Positions 1-4,912 of a stretch of 6,665 nucleotides of DNA are shown here, one piece after another. The stretch comes from Candidatus Martarchaeota archaeon (GTDB lineage Archaea; Micrarchaeota; Micrarchaeia; Micrarchaeales; Micrarchaeaceae), in contig JAMCYJ010000035.1 in NCBI GenBank assembly GCA_023474155.1, positions 1 through 6,665 of the forward strand, read 5' to 3'. Below the pieces are notes generated by a model. It had not been told where the DNA came from and did not search any database. It worked only from the letters and a program-made list of their open reading frames with translations. A program made the translations under genes and the position numbers. How positions within the stretch are numbered: the stretch's first letter is position 1; each line of letters begins with the position of its first letter.

Positions 1-115
1 GTATACTACTCCCCAAATATTTCTCCTTCTTAATGACAGTTCCGTTAAGCCTGAAAGAGTGTTCAATATAATAGTACTTTTTATCCCTGTATTTCCGTTC
101 CCTTATATTTACCAT
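1..115 (-). CDS. Partial N-terminus of a protein resembling the start of Fic-family or transposase-like proteins
   Basis: An ATG at 115-113 on the minus strand opens a frame with no stop through the window edge (38 residues visible). It reads MVNIRERKYRDKKYYYIEH at the start and ends with ...KEKYLGSSI. The pattern of a basic start, YYYIEHSFR, a basic stretch and a KYLG ending resembles the short N-terminal segment that I recall in archaeal Fic/DOC-domain proteins, and also in some IS1634/IS4-type transposases. The diagnostic domain lies outside the window, so the function cannot be decided. TATA-like sequence centred near 141 lies about 26 bases upstream of the ATG, which suits a leaderless transcript. 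A G-rich stretch at 127-130 on the minus strand is a poor Shine-Dalgarno match. That the frame is coding is fairly likely; the family is a guess. Confidence 0.6.
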   Translation of the reverse strand, partial: MVNIRERKYRDKKYYYIEHSFRLNGTVIKKEKYLGSSI

Positions 116-126
116 AATAATATTTA

Positions 127-172
127 CCCCTACACATTTATAAATATTAATATTTATATCAAACTGTAGGGG
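127..172. repeat. Nested inverted repeat over the promoter of the leftmost gene
   Basis: Outer arms CCCCTACA (127-134) and TGTAGGGG (165-172) are perfect 8-base inverted repeats. Between them, 139-158 is a perfect 20-base AT palindrome with arms TATAAATATT and AATATTTATA. The two symmetries are almost concentric (centres 149.5 and 148.5). The inner palindrome contains the TATA-like sequence for the minus-strand gene starting at 115, and by symmetry offers one for the plus strand. This could be an operator, a bidirectional promoter, or an RNA hairpin ending the tRNA-Ala transcript. Confidence 0.6.
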
Positions 173-225
173 CATATGCCTAGTGAGTTACGTGATTTGC
201 ACCCTGCTTCCTCGTAAACCGAAAA

Positions 226-297
226 TGGACTAGGCGGGGATCGAACCCGCAATTCCCACGTTGCGAACGTGATGTCTTACCATTGGACCACTAGCCC
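226..297 (-). tRNA. tRNA-Ala(CGC)
   Basis: The minus strand folds into a standard 72-nt tRNA. The acceptor stem GGGCTAG pairs with CTAGTCC and includes G3-U70, the universal alanine identity pair. The D-arm is GTCC/AGAC with a C13-A22 mismatch. The anticodon stem is TCACG/CGTGG with loop TTCGCAA, giving anticodon CGC, which reads GCG (Ala). The variable region is five bases, and the T-arm is GCGGG-TTCGATC-CCCGC. The discriminator is A (complement of 226). No CCA is encoded; the next minus-strand bases are TTT. There is no intron. It is transcribed divergently from priS and in the same direction as the partial gene at 1-115. Confidence 0.97.
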
Positions 298-327
298 CTA
301 TGAAAGCGCAATTCCCTGCATCAGGCT

Positions 328-339
328 AATTTATTTATT
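328..339 (-). promoter_or_regulatory. Probable TATA box of tRNA-Ala
   Basis: On the minus strand this reads AATAAATAAAT. It lies about 31-42 bases upstream of the mature tRNA 5' end, which suits a box A placed about 26 bases before a start site a few bases upstream of the tRNA. The surroundings are AT-rich, so the exact box is uncertain. Confidence 0.45.
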
Positions 340-437
340 CGGGGAATTTGTATTTATTATTTATGTTATTATTTATATTTGCTATTTTATATTTATTCTG
401 CTTTTTATTAATTGTCCTTAAATAATAAATTAACAAC

Positions 438-448
438 TTTTTAAATTT
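438..448 (+). promoter_or_regulatory. Probable TATA box of priS
   Basis: TTTTTAAATTT lies about 35-45 bases before the priS ATG at 483. A start site 25 bases downstream would fall near 467-472, giving a short leader that still carries the GAGGT ribosome-binding sequence at 471-475. A GC-rich inverted repeat (454-467) sits between this box and the predicted start site. Confidence 0.5.
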
Positions 449-453
449 ATTGC

Positions 454-467
454 CGCGCCGGGGCGCG
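454..467. promoter_or_regulatory. GC-rich inverted repeat in the priS promoter, possible operator
   Basis: CGCGCC and GGCGCG are perfect 6-base arms separated by GG. The element stands out as a GC island in very AT-rich DNA. Its position just downstream of the TATA-like box and at or before the likely transcription start is where an archaeal repressor would block polymerase. No regulator is identified. Confidence 0.4.
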
Positions 468-470
468 TAT

Positions 471-475
471 GAGGT
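471..475 (+). promoter_or_regulatory. Ribosome-binding site that fixes the priS start
   Basis: GAGGT is complementary to the archaeal 16S 3' end and lies seven bases before ATG 483. This favours that ATG over the upstream in-frame TTG at 450, which has no such site. Confidence 0.7.
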
Positions 476-482
476 AAAGAGC

Positions 483-1631
483 ATGATCGAGCAGAAAGAG
501 ATTGAATTTGCAGGAAGCCTGTTCAAAAAATATTATGCGGGCGCGCGCATAGATATCGAAAAGGTCGGGGAGAAGGAATTTGGATTCGGGGATTTTAACA
601 ACAAGATCTCGTTCAGGCACTTTGCATTTAAGACAAATGAGGACTTCAATGCCTATCTCAAGCAGAATGGACCTGGATTCGTGTCCTTTTCATCCGCATT
701 CTACATGCACCCTGCGGCGAGGCCTATGCCGAACAAAATATGGAACGGCTCGGAGCTCATATTCGACCTCGATGCGAACGACCTTGGCCTCCGGTGCGTG
801 AAGGAGCACGGCGGGTCGTGGGTGTGCAAAAACTGCTTCGACAGCGTAAGGCGGGAAACGCTGAGGCTTATAGAGGAGTTTCTGATTCCTGATTTCGGAT
901 TCTCGAAAAACGAGATAAGCATAAACTTCAGCGGGAACAGAGGATACCATGTGCATGTAGACAACGGCGACGTCCTCGGGCTGGGCTCCGACGCCAGGAA
1001 GCAGATCAGCGGATACATCAAGGCTGAAGGCCTTGACCTCGAGGCCTTTTTTCCCTCGCTGGGCCAGAGGGGGCAGGTGCTGCACGGCCCTGCGCCCGGC
1101 GATTTCGGATACGGAGGAAAGCTTGCGAGGTTCGTGATAAGCATGCTGAACAGAGAGGATATCGGCGAGCTGCTTGCGATGGGCATTGAAAAACAGGTGG
1201 CGAAAAAGCTTCTGGCGAACAAGACAGACATAATCATGGGGATAACGACTGGAAACTGGGACAAGGTGAACCTGCAGAAAAAAAGGGAAATATGGAAAAA
1301 CCTGCTGCAGAAAATCGCGATAAGGCAGAGCAATTCGATAGACAAAAACGTTACCAACGACATCCACCACTTGATAAGGGTGCCGGGCACCCTTCACGGG
1401 GACACTGGACTCGCGTCTAAAACAGTCCCTCTCGACAGGCTTCAGGACTTTGACCCGATGGAGCACGCAGTCGCGTTCGCATCGCAGGAAACAGTAAAAA
1501 TCCATGTCGGAAGCGCGCCGCGGTTTAGCATGAAAGGGGGGGAATTCGGTCCGTTCGATGGGCAGGACGCTGAGCTGCCTCTCCATGCCGCCCTCTACCT
1601 GATTCTAAAAGGCAGGGCAAGGCTTAAATAG
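483..1631 (+). CDS. priS: DNA primase small (catalytic) subunit PriS
   Basis: This is the catalytic subunit of the archaeal/eukaryotic-type primase. With PriL it synthesises the primers for DNA replication. The 382-residue product is about the usual archaeal size (roughly 330-400). The catalytic aspartates are in IFDLDAND (Asp95 and Asp97). A zinc knuckle follows (Cys105, His109, Cys115, Cys118), then the nucleotide-binding SGNRGYHVHV block (150-159), and near the C-terminus DKNVTNDIHHLIRVPGTLHG (287-306), which holds the third catalytic Asp and the phosphate-binding part. All signature motifs are intact. The start at 483 was chosen because GAGGT lies seven bases upstream; an in-frame TTG at 450 would add 11 residues. 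The gene is divergent from tRNA-Ala, and its stop codon lies inside the likely TATA box of the following peptidase gene. Confidence 0.97.
   Translation: MIEQKEIEFAGSLFKKYYAGARIDIEKVGEKEFGFGDFNNKISFRHFAFKTNEDFNAYLKQNGPGFVSFSSAFYMHPAARPMPNKIWNGSELIFDLDANDLGLRCVKEHGGSWVCKNCFDSVRRETLRLIEEFLIPDFGFSKNEISINFSGNRGYHVHVDNGDVLGLGSDARKQISGYIKAEGLDLEAFFPSLGQRGQVLHGPAPGDFGYGGKLARFVISMLNREDIGELLAMGIEKQVAKKLLANKTDIIMGITTGNWDKVNLQKKREIWKNLLQKIAIRQSNSIDKNVTNDIHHLIRVPGTLHGDTGLASKTVPLDRLQDFDPMEHAVAFASQETVKIHVGSAPRFSMKGGEFGPFDGQDAELPLHAALYLILKGRARLK
1622..1631 (+). promoter_or_regulatory. TATA box of the G1 peptidase gene, overlapping the priS stop codon
   Basis: GCTTAAATAG is centred about 26 bases before ATG 1653, the spacing expected for a leaderless archaeal transcript. 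No Shine-Dalgarno sequence lies before that ATG. The last three bases are the priS TAG stop. Confidence 0.55.
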
Positions 1632-1652
1632 TAGAAAAAACATAATAATACT

Positions 1653-2732
1653 ATGGAAGCGCATAAACAGGCTGGGGAGACTGGGAAAAGCGAAAACAAT
1701 GAGAACTGGGAAAAGCGAAAATCCAAAGCCGGCGGAATATTGCAATGGACAGGCAAGGCAGCAGCGGGCGCGGTGCTCTCGTTGGCAATACTGATGAATT
1801 CCTCATTCGGCGCATTCAGCACTGCATATGCGGCTGGAAGCGCAGGCATAACAAAGCCTTCGCAGGAAATAGTGCAGATGCAGAAAAACAGGCTGGGCAT
1901 AAGTGCGCACGAAGTCGCATTTAACCCTGTCCCCCTTAAGAGCGGGAATTGGTCAGGCGTGTATTCGCTGTCAAAAAGCAAATTCATTGCCGTGGAAGCG
2001 ACATTCGTTGTCCCGAAGCTGCCCGCGCAGAAGGAATTCGTACTTGAAAAGGTATGGGCGAATCCCGGAGGCACCACTGCAAATGGCTCAAATAACACAG
2101 CAGGGAAAAAGGAACACAAAACCGAATACGTGAAAAGGCTTGCAAGCATGAGTGTCTGGGCAGGAATAGGGGGTCTGGCAGGCAAAACCTTGATCCAAGC
2201 AGGCGCGACTGTCGCCGTCATCAACGGGACTGAGAAGGCAGTCGCATGGACAGAAATACTCCCTGCAAACATGGAAATCATAAATCCTAGTTCGTTCGGT
2301 GTAAATCCTGGAGACAAAATTAAAGTGGAAATAAAAAAACTGGGCGGAGGCCTTGGCCTTAATATTTGGGGCATACAATTAGAAAACCTGACAACAGGGA
2401 AAAAATTCAGCGACATTGTCAATTACAAATCCAATGGAGGGTCGGCCGAGGCAGTCATTGAAAAATGGCGATTGCCGGTAAAACATTTGAAAAACGGGGG
2501 AGAGGTAAACATGGTCACGAAATTGCCAAAGTTCACTAAAGTGCAGTTTTCATCATTCAAGGTACAGGAAGCAGATCCTAGCAAAAAAATAATAGAAGGA
2601 GAACTGAACATGTTCAAAAATAAGGAACAGACATCTGTGAAGATTAATAGGCTGGACTCCACAAATTGCAGCTTCAGCGTTGAAAGCTACGGCAGGAACA
2701 TAAACAGAAAATTCCTCAGGGGCCGGCAGTAA
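1653..2732 (+). CDS. Secreted or membrane-anchored G1 family (eqolisin-like) glutamic peptidase
   Basis: Residues about 98-300 match the G1 peptidase fold (Peptidase_A4, PF01828): GNWSGVY (98-104), VEATFVVPK (114-122), VWAGIGG (168-174), LIQAGAT (180-186), AWTEILPAN (198-206), VNPGDKI (217-223), LENLTTGKKFS (243-253) and SAEAVIE (264-270). The family's catalytic dyad is Gln and Glu. Gln182 and Glu266 fit, and their spacing of 84 is nearly that of scytalidoglutamic peptidase (Gln53/Glu136). Known members are active at acid pH. A highly charged 26-residue tail precedes a hydrophobic segment (about 36-60) ending in an AYA-AG site, so the protein is exported, either cleaved or anchored. The C-terminus beyond 310 is basic and not part of the known domain. 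The family is best known from fungi; archaeal members are less described. The Trp usually following the catalytic Glu is Ala here. The domain match is strong; activity is inferred. Confidence 0.88.
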   Translation: MEAHKQAGETGKSENNENWEKRKSKAGGILQWTGKAAAGAVLSLAILMNSSFGAFSTAYAAGSAGITKPSQEIVQMQKNRLGISAHEVAFNPVPLKSGNWSGVYSLSKSKFIAVEATFVVPKLPAQKEFVLEKVWANPGGTTANGSNNTAGKKEHKTEYVKRLASMSVWAGIGGLAGKTLIQAGATVAVINGTEKAVAWTEILPANMEIINPSSFGVNPGDKIKVEIKKLGGGLGLNIWGIQLENLTTGKKFSDIVNYKSNGGSAEAVIEKWRLPVKHLKNGGEVNMVTKLPKFTKVQFSSFKVQEADPSKKIIEGELNMFKNKEQTSVKINRLDSTNCSFSVESYGRNINRKFLRGRQ

Positions 2733-2783
2733 ACCCGCTAACGAGAAGGCAATGGGAGGTTATTTCTGCCAAAAATAAAAAAC

Positions 2784-2791
2784 TATTTAAG
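2784..2791 (+). promoter_or_regulatory. Probable TATA box of the arginine decarboxylase gene
   Basis: TATTTAAG is followed about 25 bases later by a T-rich stretch (2808-2815) where transcription would start. That leaves a leader of roughly 45 bases before ATG 2859, or almost none before the in-frame TTG at 2814. Confidence 0.5.
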
Positions 2792-2858
2792 TTTATCCTT
2801 CATTAATATTTTTTTGTCCACGGCATTGGCAAACCTCTGTCTTGGGCAAGATGGTAGA

Positions 2859-3413
2859 ATGAATGGCAATATAGTTCCTAAAAAATTATTTTTTACTAAC
2901 GGGACAGGCAGGGCGAAAATAAAGCTTGAGGCCTTCGAATTCGCCTTGCGGGATGCGGGGATAGAAAAGTTCAATCTTGTCAAGGTATCGAGCATAATAC
3001 CCCCGAACTGCGAGATAATCTCAAAGGAGGCCGGCCTTAAAATGCTTAACGCGGGGGGAATCACTTTCCTTGTATTGGCAAGGCTCGAGTCTGAGGAGGT
3101 AGGGGCGCGCGTAACGTCAAGCGTGGGGCTTGCGGTTCCGAAGGACAGAAGCAATTACGGATATCTGAGCGAGCATGAGGAATTCGGTGGCAGCAAGGCA
3201 AGGGCAGGAAACAAGGCAGAAGAGCTTGCAGCGACCATGCTTGCATCGACGCTAGGCATAAAATTCAACGCAAGGCATAACTGGAAAAGAAAAAAACAGA
3301 TAATAAAGATAAGCAATAAAATAATAAGGACGGATAACATAACAGAGTCCGCCGACGTAGAAAAAGAAGGGGAATGGACATGCGCTGTTGCCGCGGCCGT
3401 ATTTATCCTTTGA
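2859..3413 (+). CDS. pdaD: Pyruvoyl-dependent arginine decarboxylase (PvlArgDC)
   Basis: It converts L-arginine to agmatine and CO2. In archaea agmatine feeds polyamine synthesis and the agmatidine modification of tRNA-Ile2, so the gene is close to essential. The 184-residue product is of normal family length. VPKKLFFTNGTGR (6-18) and FALRDAGIEKFNLVKVSSI (28-46) are diagnostic. The proenzyme would cleave itself between Ser44 and Ser45 in VSSIIPP, turning Ser45 into the pyruvoyl group. Further conserved parts are SSVGLAVPKD (87-96), the Glu-rich GYLSEHEEFG (101-110) that supplies the conserved active-site Glu, and the C-terminal CAVAAAVFIL strand. ATG 2859 was chosen because family proteins start just before the VPKK segment. 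The frame stays open up to a TTG at 2814, which would add 15 residues and sits at leaderless distance from the TATA box. Confidence 0.95.
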   Translation: MNGNIVPKKLFFTNGTGRAKIKLEAFEFALRDAGIEKFNLVKVSSIIPPNCEIISKEAGLKMLNAGGITFLVLARLESEEVGARVTSSVGLAVPKDRSNYGYLSEHEEFGGSKARAGNKAEELAATMLASTLGIKFNARHNWKRKKQIIKISNKIIRTDNITESADVEKEGEWTCAVAAAVFIL

Positions 3414-3813
3414 CGCGCGAACACGCTAAATAAACTTCTTTACTTATATTGTTTGGGGCAATCACCATTAGCCCCCTATCTGATTATGAAGGAGAAGAAA
3501 GAATAGAGGAAAAAACAATTATATTTATTCCAATATGGAAATGGCTGCTTTTTGGATAATAGCTATATGACGAAGGGGATATATTGCAGCGTTGCAGCGG
3601 TCAAAAATTAACGACTTTGCCCCACGCCATAATTTTTGGGAAGCAATAAATATAAGGACGCGCCTTATTATATTTACAATTACGGAACGGGTTCCGAAAT
3701 TTTTTGCTTTCCGTCGAAAAATGCGATAGAAAGGTATTTATATAAGATAAGATATAATATAGAACTGTTTCAAAACCAGAAATAAACAAGGTTTGGAATT
3801 TGTGTTTCTTTAT
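3414..3813. other. 400-base gene-poor interval with small hairpins and TATA-like boxes
   Basis: No convincing coding frame was found on either strand. Visible structure includes a GC hairpin GGGGC/GCCCC with an 11-base loop (3455-3475), and a tandem 8-base duplication of TTGCAGCG (3584-3599). There is also a hairpin ATAAGG/CCTTAT with a 5-base loop (3652-3668), and an inverted repeat CGGAAC-GG-GTTCCG (3683-3696). TATA-like sequences lie at 3645-3654 and 3736-3745. The interval could hold an unrecognised small RNA or the promoter of tRNA-Leu. No C/D-box or SRP-type signature was recognised. Confidence 0.5.
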
Positions 3814-3910
3814 GCAGGGATGGCAGAGCACGGTCAAATGCGGCAGACTCAAGATCTGTTGGCTTAGGTCTACGAGAGTTCAAATATTAGAACAAATCTC
3901 TCTCCCTGCA
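3814..3910 (+). tRNA. tRNA-Leu(CAA) with a T-loop intron
   Basis: The acceptor stem GCAGGGA pairs perfectly with TCCCTGC (3903-3909), and the discriminator is A3910. The D-arm is GCA/TGC with GGTCAAA in its loop, as in other archaeal tRNA-Leu. The anticodon stem is GCAGA/TCTGT (3843-3859) around CTCAAGA, giving anticodon CAA at 3850-3852 for UUG. A long variable arm (3860-3873) with a short GGC/GTC stem is expected of a type II tRNA. The T-stem GAGAG (3874-3878) pairs with CTCTC (3898-3902), but the loop between them is 19 bases rather than 7. Removing 12 bases restores a normal TTCAAAT loop, so the gene carries an intron there. There is no intron at the usual 37/38 site and no encoded CCA. 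Confidence 0.93.
3884..3895 (+). other. 12-nt tRNA intron at position 58/59 with a bulge-helix motif
   Basis: The sequence around the insertion forms the structure read by archaeal splicing endonuclease. The outer helix is GAGA (3874-3877) with TCTC (3897-3900), in a register shifted from the mature T-stem. A central 4-bp helix pairs GTTC (3878-3881) with GAAC (3890-3893). Three-base AAA sequences lie at 3882-3884 and 3894-3896. Cutting each after its second base removes 3884-3895 and leaves TTCAAAT. The inner helix is missing, so this is a relaxed motif. The direct repeat CAAAT means the exact cut cannot be fixed from the sequence alone (intron start 3881-3886), but all choices give the same mature tRNA. 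Confidence 0.85.
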
Positions 3911-3924
3911 TGGAATGCATGGAA
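3907..3924 (+). repeat. 9-base tandem duplication at the tRNA-Leu 3' end
   Basis: TGCATGGAA occurs twice in direct succession (3907-3915 and 3916-3924). The first copy includes the last four bases of the tRNA. It could be a replication slip or a trace of an insertion at the tRNA 3' end; no element is visible beside it. Confidence 0.6.
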
Positions 3925-3952
3925 CATATTAAAGAATTAATGGTGTGTAAGA

Positions 3953-4624
3953 ATGGCGAAAAATAGCAAAACAACAATAAAGAAAACAAAGATTTTTAAT
4001 ATTCCGACGTATGCGCAAAAGGAGGAATTTACAAGCTCTGCTGCATGCGCATTGATGGTCTTAAAGTATCTGAATAAGAGCCTACAGTTGAACAAGGAAA
4101 ACGAGTTCGATATATGGAGGGAAGCGGTCAGCGGAAGCGTATGGCATGGATCAAGATACGGCCTTGCATATGCGCTTGCAAAAAGGGGGGCGAAAACAGA
4201 GATAATGACGAACGTAAAGGACGAGGGCTTTGAAAAAACAATGGCTGTCTACGAAGGCGTAAACCTTGACACGCTGAGCGCATCGTTCAACGAGATAAAG
4301 CAAAAAAGCAGCGATATGAAAATCAAGGAAACTGTGCAGGCAGTGACTATGAACAAAATAAAAGAACAGATCAACAAGAACAAGATACCTATAGTTCTTG
4401 TAGACGCGAATGCGTTGAACCCGTACATGGAAAAGGCCCCGCACTGGGTCATAATAAAAGGCTACGACGAGGATTCGATATACCTGAACGACCCTTATTC
4501 GGACAATACAGTGACGATGACACAGGACATGTTCAAGAGCGTAATGGGGTATGAAAACAACTGCCATATGATTCTTGCGAATACGAGGGGATTCGATCCA
4601 AAGGCAGGGAAGGGCAAAAAATGA
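3953..4624 (+). CDS. C39-like papain-fold protein (DUF3335-type), nucleophile position apparently Ser
   Basis: The 223-residue product resembles the peptidase C39-like/DUF3335 family: IPTYAQKEEFT (17-27), IWREAV (54-59), SRYGLAYALAKRGAKTEI (67-84), PIVLVDAN (146-153), then PHWVIIKGYDEDSIYLNDPY (163-182). In active relatives the first block reads Q-(x)n-TCGPA, with Cys as nucleophile, and the later block supplies His and Asp. Here Gln22, His164 and Asp180 are present, but TCGPA is replaced by TSSAA (27-31), putting Ser28 where Cys is expected. Cys32 lies four residues later. It may be a non-catalytic binder, or Cys32 may serve if the helix is shifted. No signal peptide or membrane segment is seen, so it is cytoplasmic. 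ATG 3953 has GGTG at 3942-3945 upstream and a TATA-like CATATTAAAG at 3925-3934. A Cys-rich microprotein and an amidoligase follow on the same strand. Confidence 0.75.
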   Translation: MAKNSKTTIKKTKIFNIPTYAQKEEFTSSAACALMVLKYLNKSLQLNKENEFDIWREAVSGSVWHGSRYGLAYALAKRGAKTEIMTNVKDEGFEKTMAVYEGVNLDTLSASFNEIKQKSSDMKIKETVQAVTMNKIKEQINKNKIPIVLVDANALNPYMEKAPHWVIIKGYDEDSIYLNDPYSDNTVTMTQDMFKSVMGYENNCHMILANTRGFDPKAGKGKK

Positions 4625-4671
4625 TCAGGACAAAATAACAAAATAAGATAATGCTTAAAAATAAATGTGAT

Positions 4672-4812
4672 ATGATGAATGAAAAAAACAACGGTGCGAA
4701 AAAAACAGGGTGCTGCGGAGGCAGGAAGGCTGAGGAAAAGCATGGCTGCGGATGCGGCGAAAAGCAAAAGCATGCGGACAACAGCAAGAAAAACGAAAAG
4801 AAACAGAAGTAA
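4672..4812 (+). CDS. 46-residue Cys/Lys-rich microprotein, possible metal binder or modified peptide
   Basis: The frame begins with two ATG codons (4672 and 4675) and ends at TAA 4810-4812. Four cysteines form two pairs, TGCCGG (12-17) and HGCGCGE (24-30), with His24 and His34 nearby. The rest is nearly all Lys, Glu, Asn and Gln, with a Lys-rich tail. Codon use (GGC, TGC, AAG, GAA) is like the neighbours, and the frame is more GC-rich than the flanks, which supports coding. It starts 47 bases after the C39-like gene and lies 100 bases before the amidoligase, on the same strand. CC-x10-CxC with His could bind zinc or another metal. Alternatively, its many Lys and Glu side chains could be substrates for the amidoligase. 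I recognise no named family. No clear Shine-Dalgarno site is present. Confidence 0.6.
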   Translation: MMNEKNNGAKKTGCCGGRKAEEKHGCGCGEKQKHADNSKKNEKKQK

Positions 4813-4815
4813 GCG

Positions 4816-4831
4816 AAAATAAAATAATAAA
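4816..4831 (+). promoter_or_regulatory. TATA-like sequence upstream of the amidoligase gene
   Basis: An AAAATAAAATAATAAA run lies in the gap after the microprotein. Initiation about 25 bases downstream would put the palindrome at 4864-4879 in the leader. It is a weak match, and read-through from the upstream genes is equally possible. Confidence 0.3.
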
Positions 4832-4863
4832 CAGCAAAAGCAAGGCGGGGCGAAAACAGAGGT

Positions 4864-4879
4864 ACGCTGCATGCAGCGT
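4864..4879. promoter_or_regulatory. Perfect 16-bp palindrome before the amidoligase gene
   Basis: ACGCTGCATGCAGCGT is perfectly self-complementary and lies 33 bases before ATG 4913. As DNA it fits a site for a dimeric regulator. As RNA it makes a 6-bp stem with a CATG loop ahead of the ribosome-binding region AGGAAAAGG (4895-4903). No T-run follows, so an intrinsic terminator is unlikely. Confidence 0.5.
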
Positions 4880-4912
4880 GTCTATCTTCTCGAAAGGAAA
4901 AGGCGTTGATTG

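Noticed and set aside
335..526. Minus-strand 63-residue frame in the priS upstream region
   Set aside because: It translates AT-rich promoter DNA into Asn/Lys/Ile repeats and overlaps the priS start.
690..1586. Long minus-strand open frames (298 and 229 residues) inside priS
   Set aside because: They are shadows of priS, which has all its motifs on the plus strand; the antisense products show no recognisable domain.
1595..2422. Minus-strand open frame of 275 residues across the G1 peptidase gene
   Set aside because: It runs opposite a well-supported peptidase domain and has no family features.
3455..3475. GGGGC/GCCCC hairpin after the arginine decarboxylase as a terminator
   Set aside because: No T-run follows it, and archaeal termination depends on U-tracts rather than hairpins.
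3601..3852. Minus-strand 83-residue frame before and across tRNA-Leu
   Set aside because: It overlaps the tRNA on the other strand, and its composition matches translated AT-rich spacer.
4871..4909. 12-codon frame ending four bases before the amidoligase ATG, a possible leader peptide
   Set aside because: It starts inside the palindrome, has no ribosome-binding site and shows no regulatory codon run.
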